Shown here piece after piece: positions 1-8,795 of a stretch of DNA of 64,000 nucleotides. Position 1 is the stretch's first letter. The number at the start of each line of letters is the position of its first letter. Below the pieces are notes generated by a model that did no database searches, was not told the origin of the DNA, and saw only the letters and a list, made by a program, of their open reading frames with translations. The DNA is from an uncultured Prolixibacteraceae bacterium. Lineage in GTDB: Bacteria; Bacteroidota; Bacteroidia; Bacteroidales; Prolixibacteraceae. A program made the position numbers and the translations under genes. The stretch covers positions 1 to 64,000 of the forward strand of contig CAJXZG010000008.1 of NCBI GenBank assembly GCA_913063265.1, written 5' to 3'.

Positions 1-292
1 TCATTCTTCCCGCAATTTTTTCGGCATCTGCTTTTGTCGGGAAAGCACCTTCTGTAGTTAAATTGCCTCCGAAAAATCTGATGGGATTTCCGTTTCTGAT
101 AAAATTTCCTGCATTATCTGTTGATATAAAGTCATTTTCAGATATAGGTATTTTTGGGAATTTGGGCAGAAAATCAACAGTTGTTGAGTCGTCGAAAGAT
201 AAATTAAAGTTAAAGCCGTTGGTGAAATTTTGTCCCTTTGCAGTAAATGAAGTAATTGCAAAAATGAGGATTATAAGTTTAAGTCGATTCAT
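1..292 (-). CDS. Exported glycosidase-like protein, N-terminal fragment (runs off the left edge)
   Basis: An open frame on the minus strand starts with ATG at 292 and is still open at base 1, giving 97 residues. It begins with a clear Sec signal peptide (MNRLKLIILIFAITSFTAKG), so the protein is exported. After a short linker comes the motif NGNPIRFFGGNLTTEGAFP followed by KADAEKIAGRM. Cellulase-like (TIM-barrel) glycosyl hydrolases of Bacteroidota often have this arrangement just before the barrel (G-x-P-I-R-F-x-G-x-N, then an acidic/Lys helix). That is family knowledge; no catalytic residue lies in this fragment. A promoter-like TTG-N22-TATGTTTG lies just upstream. The family call is tentative, but the reading frame and signal peptide are well supported. 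Confidence 0.6.
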   Translation of the reverse strand, partial: MNRLKLIILIFAITSFTAKGQNFTNGFNFNLSFDDSTTVDFLPKFPKIPISENDFISTDNAGNFIRNGNPIRFFGGNLTTEGAFPTKADAEKIAGRM

Positions 293-329
293 AATTGTAT
301 GATTTTGATGTAAAATTAAAAATTGCCTC

Positions 330-362
330 CAAACATAAAATTCTGATTGAGCATTTTAACAA
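330..362 (-). promoter_or_regulatory. Predicted Bacteroidota promoter for the exported glycosidase-like gene
   Basis: On the minus strand, TATGTTTG (330-337) matches the -7 consensus TAnnTTTG, and TTG (360-362) lies 22 bases upstream as a -33 element. The predicted start of transcription is near 323, about 30 bases before the ATG at 292. Confidence 0.5.
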
Positions 363-390
363 GATTTTATTTTATCACTTTTAATCCTTT

Positions 391-552
391 AGAGACTGTT
401 TAAAAATTATCCAATTGTTCTGTTATTCGTCTTTTTCACCACTTCTTCGTTGGAATTTTCTTAAATAGCTTTGGCTATTCTCGTCAATTCCGTCTTGAGT
501 TAGTAAAAAATACTTCATAATATTTCCAATTAATACAATTAAAACAGTCTCT
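391..552. repeat. MITE-like element with 12-bp terminal inverted repeats
   Basis: AGAGACTGTTTA (391-402) and AAAACAGTCTCT (541-552) are inverted copies matching at 11 of 12 positions and bound a 162-bp non-coding stretch. Inside is a long imperfect hairpin centred on AATAGCTTTGGCTATT (about 455-500). The GAGACTGTTT end resembles termini of IS elements, but no transposase is encoded. The 293-647 gap holds this element, the minus-strand promoter above and a TATTTTTG box (579-586) that may serve trpS; nothing else was seen there. Confidence 0.5.
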
Positions 553-578
553 TAATTTTTAATTTTTATACAAATATC

Positions 579-586
579 TATTTTTG
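579..586 (+). promoter_or_regulatory. Possible -7 promoter element for trpS
   Basis: TATTTTTG fits TAnnTTTG and lies 62 bases before the trpS ATG, next to the right end of the 391-552 element. No TTG is present at the expected -33 distance, so only the -7 half is supported. Confidence 0.3.
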
Positions 587-647
587 CACTCTCTTAAAAA
601 TCAGTTCGCTTAGCGCTTAGCGCCTGGCACCATGCAAAAGGAAAAAA

Positions 648-1649
648 ATGAACAAACCAACAGTTGTTAGCGGGATTAGGCCAACAGGATATTTGCACCT
701 GGGAAATTATTTTGGAGCGGTGCAGAATTTTTTAAAAATGCAGAATGATTTTAACTGCTTTTTTTTTATTGCCGATATACATTCATTAACTACCCATCCA
801 GCTCCTGAGAATTTACAATCCGGTGTCCGCCAGGTGTTGGCTGAATATCTCGCTTGTGGAATTGATCCTGAAAAAGCAACTATTTTTATCCAAAGTGATG
901 TTCCCGAGGTTTCGGAATTATATGCATTTTTAAACATGAATGCCTATTTAGGAGAACTGGAAAGAACGACTTCTTTTAAAGATAAAGCGCGTCAGCAACC
1001 AGAAAATGTAAATGCAGGCTTACTGACTTACCCCGTTTTAATGGCTGCGGATATTATTATTCATAAAGCCCATTTTGTTCCGGTAGGAAAAGACCAGGAG
1101 CAAAACCTTGAAATGGCAAGAAAATTTGCCAAAAGATTTAACCGGATGTATAAATCAGATGTTTTCCCTATTCCTCGTCCGTATACTTTTGGTGGAGGCG
1201 ATATGATAAAAGTTCCGGGATTGGATGGATCGGGGAAAATGGGTAAATCTGAAGGAAATGCAATTAACCTTTATGAAGATCCAAAATCAATTCGCAAAAA
1301 AGTGATGCGTGCGGTAACAGATTCCGGTCCTACGGAAATGAATCAGGAAAAACCTGAAGCCATTCAAAATCTGTTTACTTTAATGGATATCGTTTCGACA
1401 AAAGATACAGTAGAACACTTTGATAATTTATACAACAAATGTGAAATTCGTTATGGCGATATGAAAAAACAACTGGCTGAAGATATTATCGCCTACACCT
1501 CTCCAATTCGTGAGAGAATAATTGAAATTCTGGAAGATGATGCGTATCTTGCAAAGGTAGCCAGGTTAGGTGCTGAAAAAGCACGTGAATCAGCTATAAA
1601 AACATTACAGGAAGTAAAAAATGTAATAGGATTCAGAAAATTATTTTAA
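648..1649 (+). CDS. trpS: Tryptophan--tRNA ligase
   Basis: Charges tRNA-Trp with tryptophan in the cytoplasm (class I aminoacyl-tRNA synthetase). The class I signatures are visible: the HIGH-type motif is H17-L-G-N20 after PTGYL, and the KMSKS-type loop is K197-M-G-K-S followed by EGN. The 333-residue length is normal for bacterial TrpRS. The ATG at 648 is the natural start because MNKPTVVSGIRPTG is the usual N-terminus. The gene stands alone with its own terminator just downstream. Nothing odd was seen. Confidence 0.97.
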   Translation: MNKPTVVSGIRPTGYLHLGNYFGAVQNFLKMQNDFNCFFFIADIHSLTTHPAPENLQSGVRQVLAEYLACGIDPEKATIFIQSDVPEVSELYAFLNMNAYLGELERTTSFKDKARQQPENVNAGLLTYPVLMAADIIIHKAHFVPVGKDQEQNLEMARKFAKRFNRMYKSDVFPIPRPYTFGGGDMIKVPGLDGSGKMGKSEGNAINLYEDPKSIRKKVMRAVTDSGPTEMNQEKPEAIQNLFTLMDIVSTKDTVEHFDNLYNKCEIRYGDMKKQLAEDIIAYTSPIRERIIEILEDDAYLAKVARLGAEKARESAIKTLQEVKNVIGFRKLF

Positions 1650-1676
1650 TTAAATACACTATACCCCATAAGATTA

Positions 1677-1704
1677 GGCCGGGCTGTTGCCCGGCTATTT
1701 TTTT
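1677..1704 (+). terminator. Rho-independent terminator of trpS
   Basis: GGCCGGGC (1677-1684), a TGTT loop and GCCCGGCT (1689-1696) form a GC-rich stem with one G-T pair. A run of T follows (1698-1704). It lies 28 bases after the trpS stop. Confidence 0.85.
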
Positions 1705-1851
1705 AAATAAAAAAAAGCATAATTTTATTTGATACGTAGTTGTCAATGCTAAAAGAATATCTTTTTATCTTAATTTATTCATAGTTTAATTAAATTAAAC
1801 TTTTTAATAATCAATTTTTTCTATTTTTAGGCAGGATTGCATTTTTCTGCC

Positions 1852-3942
1852 ATGAATAAATTTTTACTTAACCTAATATTCCTGATTGTAATTTGTTTGC
1901 CGGGTACGATGATTACGCATGCACAGGTGCGACAGGAGATTGATTCTTTAAATACACTAATCAGGCTTGAAAAAGACAAAAAGAAATTAGTTGACCATTA
2001 TAATAACCTGGCAAACCTGCATTCAGATGATAATGTAGACAGTGGATACCATTACGTCAATATAGCATTAGAATCTGCAAAAAAAATTGAGTATAAAAAC
2101 GGGCAGGCCGAATCACATTATCTTTTAAGTTATTTTGAAGACAGATCAGGAAAAACTGAATCAGCAATAGCGCATCTCGAAAATGCCATTAAAATATACA
2201 CCGAACTTGGAGATTCATCGTACCTGGCCGGTTGTTACAATAATCTAGGAGTATTTTGCTCTTATGGTACCGACCAGACAAAGAGTCTGAGATACTTTAT
2301 TAAATCCATGAACATTGCTGAAGATTTGAATCAAACTTTTGCATTGTCGGAAGCTTATAATAATATAGGTTGGTATTACGAATATCTTGAGGAATATGGT
2401 TCTGCTTTAAAATATTATAATAAAGCACTTGAGGTGGATCTTAAAATTCAGAATCACCATAATCTGGCACTTTCTTATATTATGGTGGGGAATATAAATC
2501 TCAAACTTCAACGTTTTGAAAGCGCAAGAGACAGTTTAATCAAAGCACAAAGTTTTGTTTCGAAAGTAAAAGATAATTATCGACAGGCTGAATTATACAT
2601 AAATCTTGCCGACTATTATATCGAAACTGAACAATACAAAGAAGCAAAAAAACATATTTCGTTGGCGCGGAATATCAATAACAAAAACGATTATAAAAGG
2701 CTGGAAGCAGATTTAATAATGCTGGAAGGGGATTTGGAATTTAAAAATAAACATCATAAAGAATGTCTGTCATTCTACGATAAGGCAATAGATATTTATC
2801 TTGATAATCAAATTCATGATAATTTATATGATATATATATTAACAAAGCCATGGCCTACTCCGAACTTGGAAGCTATGAAAAGGCATATGCTGTTTTAAA
2901 GGAAGCGCAAGATTTGAAGAATGAATTTGAGCCCAATGAAATAGCACAAATACTTGGTGATTTTGAAAAAGAAGAAGCACTGAAAGAAGAACGGGAAAAA
3001 TTACATTTAGAACAGGAAATTCAAAATCAAAAAAACAAAAACGAAGTAATTCTTATCAGGGCAAAACTTCATGGAGCGATTGTATCTATTGCATTTCTGG
3101 TAATATTGGTTGGGATATTCGTTTATTTCTACATCGAAAAAAGAAAACATAATTCGCAACTGGAAGAAAATTACAGGATAATTCAGGAACAAAAAACAAT
3201 GCTTGAAGAAAACTTCATAAGCCTAAAAAACAATGAAGAAAAACTTGAACAGCTAAATGCTACAAAAGACAAGTTTTTTTCAATCATTGCACACGATTTA
3301 AAAAATCCATTTAATGTATTGATTGGATTATCGGATTTCGTTATCAGCGACCCCGATGTCCGGCACTCTGAAGATTTTGAGCAAATTATTGATGGTATTT
3401 TTCATACGGCCAAATCGGGTTATAACCTCCTCGACAACCTTTTAAAATGGGCACGAACACAAACAGGTGATATTGATTTTAATCCCGAGTTGTTAGACAT
3501 GAGGGAGATATTTATACAAAACGCATCTTTTTTTAAAGAAGCAGCCAAAGCAAAAAATATTGAGATAAGCGACATTTATTTAAAAGGACAACAAGTGTAT
3601 GCAGATTTTAATATGGTTAATTTTGTTGTTCGGAACCTCTTAAATAATGCCATCAAATTTTCGCATCCAAACAGCAAAATTTTACTTCGGGCAAAAAACG
3701 AAGGTGATTTTTGCATTTTTACTGTTCAGGATTTTGGCATCGGTATGGATAAGGAAACCCGTGAAAAACTATTTAGAATTGAAAGCACTAATCCAAAACC
3801 CGGCACAGCTGAAGAAGCAGGTACAGGGTTGGGATTGATAATATGTAAAGAATTTATTGAAAAAAGTGGTGGCAACATTTGGGTGAATAGTGAAGAAGGA
3901 AAGGGAAGTAGTTTCCATGTAAGTTTTCCTTGCAGGAAATAA
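1852..3942 (+). CDS. TPR-containing transmembrane sensor histidine kinase
   Basis: A two-component sensor kinase with a periplasmic sensing part. The ATG at 1852 is preferred because it starts a good signal peptide (MNKFLLNLIFLIVICLPG); an in-frame ATG at 1837 would add five residues. TPR-like helical repeats fill about residues 35-375. Next come a basic/acidic coiled coil, one membrane span (about 405-427), a second coiled coil, a HisKA domain with phospho-acceptor H481 (SIIAHDLKNPF), and an HATPase domain with the N-box NLLNNAIKF and G-boxes DFGIGMD and GTGLGL. There is no receiver or DNA-binding domain, and no response regulator gene is nearby. It lies 64 bases upstream of the sulfatase cluster and may control it, which is inference. 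Confidence 0.9.
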   Translation: MNKFLLNLIFLIVICLPGTMITHAQVRQEIDSLNTLIRLEKDKKKLVDHYNNLANLHSDDNVDSGYHYVNIALESAKKIEYKNGQAESHYLLSYFEDRSGKTESAIAHLENAIKIYTELGDSSYLAGCYNNLGVFCSYGTDQTKSLRYFIKSMNIAEDLNQTFALSEAYNNIGWYYEYLEEYGSALKYYNKALEVDLKIQNHHNLALSYIMVGNINLKLQRFESARDSLIKAQSFVSKVKDNYRQAELYINLADYYIETEQYKEAKKHISLARNINNKNDYKRLEADLIMLEGDLEFKNKHHKECLSFYDKAIDIYLDNQIHDNLYDIYINKAMAYSELGSYEKAYAVLKEAQDLKNEFEPNEIAQILGDFEKEEALKEEREKLHLEQEIQNQKNKNEVILIRAKLHGAIVSIAFLVILVGIFVYFYIEKRKHNSQLEENYRIIQEQKTMLEENFISLKNNEEKLEQLNATKDKFFSIIAHDLKNPFNVLIGLSDFVISDPDVRHSEDFEQIIDGIFHTAKSGYNLLDNLLKWARTQTGDIDFNPELLDMREIFIQNASFFKEAAKAKNIEISDIYLKGQQVYADFNMVNFVVRNLLNNAIKFSHPNSKILLRAKNEGDFCIFTVQDFGIGMDKETREKLFRIESTNPKPGTAEEAGTGLGLIICKEFIEKSGGNIWVNSEEGKGSSFHVSFPCRK

Positions 3943-4006
3943 CTATTAAGATGGTGCAAAATCCAACTAATTATAAGATTTTTGTATAAAACCTAATAAC
4001 TAAAAC

Positions 4007-5455
4007 ATGAATAAAACAGCTTTCTCCTTACTGGTATTTATTGTAATTATTTATTCCTGTACGAACCAAACAGAAAAAAAACCTAAAAACGAAAAACCCA
4101 ATATTGTTTATATTCTCGCTGATGATCTTGGCTACGGCGATTTAAGTGTTTACGGGCAAACACTTTTTCAAACACCAAATCTAGATAAAATGGCCAGCCA
4201 GGGGATGTTATTTACCGACCATTATTCAGGTACAACAGTTTGTGCTCCATCACGATCTTCGTTAATGACGGGAATGCATACGGGACATACGGCAATTCGC
4301 GGAAACAAAGAATGGAAACCAGAAGGCCAATGGCCAATGGCCGATTCAGTTTATACTATGGCTGAGATGTTAAAAAAAGCCGGGTATACTACAGGGGCTT
4401 TTGGGAAATGGGGGCTTGGCTATCCCGGTTCTGAAGGTGATCCCAATAAACAGGGATTTGATGAGTTTTATGGGTACAATTGTCAACGTATGGCACATAA
4501 TTATTATCCCGGGCATTTATGGGATAACGAAAAAAAAGTGATACTGGAGGAAAACAGCGGAGATAAATTTGAAACTTATGCTCCCCATCTGATTCACGAT
4601 AAAGCACTTAAGTTTATAGAAGATAACCAGGACAAACCGTTCTTTTTATTTTATCCAAATGTTATACCTCATGCAGAATTATTATTACCCGAAGAAAATC
4701 TGGCTGAATTCAGAGGTAAATTTTTGCCAGAGAAAGAGTACAAAGGAGCTGAGCCGGGAGATCCCGGATTCAGGGAAGGGCCATATGGAACGCAACCTGA
4801 AAGCCATGCAGCATTTGTTGCAATGGTTACTTTGCTTGATAAACAGGTTGGTGAAGTCCTGGATAAAATAAAAGAACTTGGCCTTGAAAAAAATACGATT
4901 GTGATGTTTACCTCTGATAACGGACCTCATTTGGAAGGAGGAGCAGATCCTGATTATTTTAACAGCAACGGACCCTTAAAAGGATATAAGCGAGATCTGT
5001 ATGAAGGTGGAATAAGAGTGCCTATGATTGCATGGTGGCCGGAAAAAATTGAAGCCGGTTCAACAAGCAGTCATCCATCAGCTTTTTGGGATATTATGCC
5101 CACTGTTGCAGAGCTGGCAGGAATTGAAACACCTGAGAATATAGATGGGATTTCATTTCTACCAACCTTGATAGGAAATGAAAAACAGAATAAACACGAT
5201 TATTTGTATTGGGAATTTCATGAAAAAGGTGGGAGACAAGCACTTCGCAAAGGAAACTGGAAACTGGTTCAATACGATGTTTTCAATCCGGAAAAAACAA
5301 GCACTGAATTATATGATCTTTCAACGGATGTTGGAGAAAATAATAATTTGGCAGATAAACATCCGGAAGTTGTTAAAGAGTTAGTGGACTTGATGAAGGA
5401 TGCAAGAAAAGAGTCACCGGATTTTCCATTTGAAAAAAAGAGTAAAAAGGATTAA
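4007..5455 (+). CDS. Arylsulfatase, S1 family lipoprotein (sulfatase 1)
   Basis: Hydrolyses sulfate esters, probably on a glycan, in the periplasm or on the outer membrane. A lipoprotein signal ends at Cys18 (IIYSC). The formylglycine signature is C79-A-P-S-R-S-S-L-M-T-G, so the Cys should be converted to the catalytic formylglycine. Metal ligands are visible as D39-D40 (ILADDLGYGD) and the later SDNGPH motif. The 482-residue length is typical. It is the first of five sulfatases in the cluster. The next gene starts 15 bases later, so the two are probably co-transcribed. The HTGHTAIRGN stretch after the signature is seen in arylsulfatase A-like members; the exact subfamily and substrate cannot be assigned from sequence. 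Confidence 0.93.
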   Translation: MNKTAFSLLVFIVIIYSCTNQTEKKPKNEKPNIVYILADDLGYGDLSVYGQTLFQTPNLDKMASQGMLFTDHYSGTTVCAPSRSSLMTGMHTGHTAIRGNKEWKPEGQWPMADSVYTMAEMLKKAGYTTGAFGKWGLGYPGSEGDPNKQGFDEFYGYNCQRMAHNYYPGHLWDNEKKVILEENSGDKFETYAPHLIHDKALKFIEDNQDKPFFLFYPNVIPHAELLLPEENLAEFRGKFLPEKEYKGAEPGDPGFREGPYGTQPESHAAFVAMVTLLDKQVGEVLDKIKELGLEKNTIVMFTSDNGPHLEGGADPDYFNSNGPLKGYKRDLYEGGIRVPMIAWWPEKIEAGSTSSHPSAFWDIMPTVAELAGIETPENIDGISFLPTLIGNEKQNKHDYLYWEFHEKGGRQALRKGNWKLVQYDVFNPEKTSTELYDLSTDVGENNNLADKHPEVVKELVDLMKDARKESPDFPFEKKSKKD

Positions 5456-5470
5456 TGAAACTGCCGTAAA

Positions 5471-7126
5471 GTGAAAAGTCTCTATCACATATTGGTTGAA
5501 TTGTTGCAAAAAGGGAAAGAAGTGCAAACCGGCACTTTGCTGCAAACCAAAGGATCAGCTCCACAGGTTCCGGGAGCAATGGCCGTTTTTGATAAAGAGA
5601 AAGTTTTATACGGAACTTTGGGTGGAGGACTGCTTGAAGCCAAAGCACAAAAACTGGCAGCATCCTTATCTGAAACAGAATCTAATACCTTGCAATGGAT
5701 ACATTTTAATGCCAACATGAATGATGAGACAGGAGCAATTTGCGGAGGAAGTTCTTTGTTTTACATCGACACAAATCCATCCAAACATATTGATGCGTTT
5801 TCTCAATTGGCCGACTCAATGGATCGTAAAAAAAGAGGTGTACTTTTAACTTTGCTAACAGATGAAGTCAATCCTGAAATTGAGCGATTCTGGATTGAAT
5901 ATAAAGGTGTTTTAAATGACAGGATTAAAGATTTATTGAGTTATGCCGAAGTGGATGTTGAACAGGTTCTTTCTTCAAAAAAAACTAAATGGATTGAAAA
6001 AGTTAAGGATATTTCAGGACAAAATGTTTCGCTGTTTATCGAACCGGTTTATCCTGTTTCTCAATTAATTATTGTTGGTGCCGGCCATATTGGTACGGCC
6101 TTAAGTTTACTTGGTATTTCAGTAGATTTTGAACTTGTTATAATCGATGACCGTCCGGAAATGGCAAATTCAAACAGGTTTCCCAAGGATGTGAATGTTA
6201 TCTGTAAACCGCTAACGGAAGCGTTTAACCAGGTCTCAATTACTCCTGAAACCTATATTGTAATAGCAACCCAGGGACATCGCTCAGATATAAAGGCATT
6301 AAAATGCTGTATTGGTGCAAATGCTGCTTATATTGGAGTTATTGGAAGCAAACGAAAAACCAAATTAATGGCAAAAGAGTTTGTCGACAAAAAATGGGCA
6401 ACTCAGGCTGAATGGGATTTTATTCATGCTCCAATCGGGATTGATATTCACTCAAAATCGGTAAACGAAATAGCAGTTAGCATTCTTGCTGAATTAATTA
6501 AAGAGCGGTATGAAAACAATTTTATTAAGCCCAAAAAAAGAGTTGAAGCAGTTGTTTTGGCTGCCGGGAAAAGTACTCGAATGGGACAGCAAAAACTGTT
6601 GATGCCTTATAAAAATTCAAGTATTATAAAAAGAGTGGTTGAAGCTCTCTCAAATTCATTGGTAAATCAAATAACCGTAGTAACCGGAAGCGATAAAAAA
6701 GCCATTGAGAAGGAACTGGTTGCCTGTGATATTCTTTTTACTCATAATGAAAAATATGAGAACGGAATGTTATCATCTGTACAAAAAGGGGTAGAAACCG
6801 TTAATCAAAATTGTGATGGAATTATGATTTTGTTGGGAGATCAACCAATGGTTTCAAAATCTGTAATTGACAGATTGATTTCTGTTTTTCAAAAAACAAA
6901 GTCTGGATTGATTGTGCCTGCATATAAAGGGAAACGAGGGCATCCGGTATTGATCGATTCAAAATACAGGGAACAAATAAATTCAATCAATCCTGAAATA
7001 GGACTTCGTGAGTTGTTTTTAAATAATGAGAATGACATTCTGGAAGTTGAAATCAATACCAACGATATTTTAAAAGATATAGATACACCGGAAGAATATA
7101 AAAAAGAAACAGGAATGAGTTATTAA
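5471..7126 (+). CDS. XdhC/CoxI-type maturation factor fused to a MobA-like nucleotidyltransferase
   Basis: A 551-residue fusion. Residues 1 to about 350 are XdhC/CoxI family: an N-terminal domain with GAICGGSSLF, then a Rossmann domain opening with LIIVGAGHIGTAL. From about residue 357 a MobA/MocA-like domain begins with VVLAAGKSTRMGQQK (nucleotide-binding loop) and contains LLGDQPM. XdhC proteins help insert sulfurated molybdenum cofactor into xanthine dehydrogenase/aldehyde oxidase-type enzymes, and MocA-like enzymes form the cytosine-dinucleotide cofactor; this is family knowledge. One protein could therefore finish and deliver the cofactor. No molybdenum hydroxylase lies in this window. 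The start is GTG at 5471, 15 bases after sulfatase 1; no ATG fits better. Confidence 0.88.
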   Translation: MKSLYHILVELLQKGKEVQTGTLLQTKGSAPQVPGAMAVFDKEKVLYGTLGGGLLEAKAQKLAASLSETESNTLQWIHFNANMNDETGAICGGSSLFYIDTNPSKHIDAFSQLADSMDRKKRGVLLTLLTDEVNPEIERFWIEYKGVLNDRIKDLLSYAEVDVEQVLSSKKTKWIEKVKDISGQNVSLFIEPVYPVSQLIIVGAGHIGTALSLLGISVDFELVIIDDRPEMANSNRFPKDVNVICKPLTEAFNQVSITPETYIVIATQGHRSDIKALKCCIGANAAYIGVIGSKRKTKLMAKEFVDKKWATQAEWDFIHAPIGIDIHSKSVNEIAVSILAELIKERYENNFIKPKKRVEAVVLAAGKSTRMGQQKLLMPYKNSSIIKRVVEALSNSLVNQITVVTGSDKKAIEKELVACDILFTHNEKYENGMLSSVQKGVETVNQNCDGIMILLGDQPMVSKSVIDRLISVFQKTKSGLIVPAYKGKRGHPVLIDSKYREQINSINPEIGLRELFLNNENDILEVEINTNDILKDIDTPEEYKKETGMSY

Positions 7127-7273
7127 AACTTAGCGGAATCCCTTTTATATTTATTTGTGTTCGTGCGATTTATTTCTTTACTTCATAACAAAATTGGGTG
7201 AACAGCTCCTCAATAATATTAGTATTATTCAGATTGTTGCCTATCTTATGAACTAATTAAACTATAAACTACT

Positions 7274-8683
7274 ATGAATAACCTAAAAAAACTCTTTCCG
7301 GCAAAAAAAGACTCAGGAACAGACCGGCGTAATTTTTTAAAGAAATCGGCAATGACCGGATTGGGAATTGCATTTCTGGCTAAGTCAAACGATGCTGCTG
7401 AAGCGCTTGAATACACCACACAAAACGTAAATCGTGCTTCCAGTCCGACGGATTTAAAAATTACCGATTTAAGAGTGGCAAATACAAAAGACGGTCCGAT
7501 ATTAAAAATGTATACCAACCAGGATATTTATGGTTTGGGTGAAGTCCGCGATATCGCAGATCCTCGTTATGCCCTGTTTTTAAAAAGCCGGTTGTTAGGA
7601 TTAAATCCTTGTAATGTAGAGCAGATTTTTAAACACATCAAACAGTTTGGAGGGCATGGCCGACAAGGCGGTGGTGTTTCAGGTGTAGAAATGTGTTTAT
7701 GGGATTTGGCCGGGAAAGCTTATGGAGTTCCGGCATATCAACTGTTGGGAGGCAAATACCGTGACAAAATTCGAATTTATGCAGATACTCCTTCTTCAAA
7801 AGATCCCGCTGTTTATGCAAAACGTATGCGTCACAGAATGGAGCAGGGATATACTTTCCTGAAAATGGATTTTGGAATTGGACTTATCGCTGATATCCCG
7901 GGTGCACTGGTTGGCCATGAATTCTGGAAAGGTCAAAGTGAATGGGATGCAAGCAGACTCGGTAACTTAAGCAATACAAAACATCCCTTTACAAGAATTC
8001 AGATTACCGATTTAGGTTTAGAGAAAATGGTTGAATATGTTCACCAGGTGAGGGATATTGTAGGTTATGAAGTTCCAATGTCGGCCGACCATTTTGGGCA
8101 TTTTGATACAAACACAGCTATCAGGCTGGGAAATGCTGTAGAAAAATATCAACTGGCATGGCTGGAAGATATGGTTCCCTGGTTTTATACAGATAAATGG
8201 CGTCAGATTACAGAAGCGATAAACACGCCTACTTTAACCGGAGAAGATATTTTTGGGAAAGAAGCATTTATAGAACTTTGCGATACACATGCTGTTGATA
8301 TGGTCCATCCCGATTTGGCATCGGCAGGAGGAATTCTGGAAACCAAAAAAATTGGTGATTATGCCGAAGAAAAAGGAATTGCAATGGCATTACACTTTGC
8401 CGGAACTCCGGTATCATTTATGGCCAATGTACATTGTGCCGCGGCTACCCAAAACTTTGTGGCATTAGAACATCACGATGTAGATACTGAATACTGGGAA
8501 GACTATGTTACCGGAGATAAACCACTGGTAGTAGATGGATTTGCACCGGTTCCCGAAAAACCCGGTCTGGGTATCGACCTGAATGAAGATGTGGTTAAAG
8601 AGCATTTAAAAGAGGGTGAAAAATATTTTGCTCCAACCGATGAATGGAACAAAAAGAACTCATGGGACAGACAATGGAGTTGA
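7274..8683 (+). CDS. Tat-exported enolase-superfamily (mandelate racemase/sugar acid dehydratase-like) enzyme
   Basis: Probably dehydrates or isomerises a sugar acid by metal-assisted proton abstraction. A Tat-type leader is visible (T-D-R18-R19-N-F-L-K-K, then a hydrophobic AMTGLGIAFLA stretch), which implies export of the folded enzyme. The N-terminal capping domain ends near CLWDLAGKA. The barrel shows K197-M-D199, metal ligands D272, E298 and E324, H273 and H276 next to the first ligand, D347 in HPDLASAGG, and H374 in ALHFAGTP. The D-H pattern resembles acid-sugar dehydratases. Its cytosolic relatives act in galactonate, mannonate or anhydro-galactonate catabolism; 469 residues is slightly long because of the leader. 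It is followed by a BASS transporter and an exported aldolase-like protein. The substrate is unknown. Confidence 0.85.
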   Translation: MNNLKKLFPAKKDSGTDRRNFLKKSAMTGLGIAFLAKSNDAAEALEYTTQNVNRASSPTDLKITDLRVANTKDGPILKMYTNQDIYGLGEVRDIADPRYALFLKSRLLGLNPCNVEQIFKHIKQFGGHGRQGGGVSGVEMCLWDLAGKAYGVPAYQLLGGKYRDKIRIYADTPSSKDPAVYAKRMRHRMEQGYTFLKMDFGIGLIADIPGALVGHEFWKGQSEWDASRLGNLSNTKHPFTRIQITDLGLEKMVEYVHQVRDIVGYEVPMSADHFGHFDTNTAIRLGNAVEKYQLAWLEDMVPWFYTDKWRQITEAINTPTLTGEDIFGKEAFIELCDTHAVDMVHPDLASAGGILETKKIGDYAEEKGIAMALHFAGTPVSFMANVHCAAATQNFVALEHHDVDTEYWEDYVTGDKPLVVDGFAPVPEKPGLGIDLNEDVVKEHLKEGEKYFAPTDEWNKKNSWDRQWS

Positions 8684-8795
8684 AAAATTTGGAAGACCAA
8701 AGAGAATAAACTTAAATCAAAATTCACCGGGTAACTTTAAGTCAACAGGGGATTAAAAAGTTTTAATTCAATTATAAAAATAAAATTTAGTTCAA

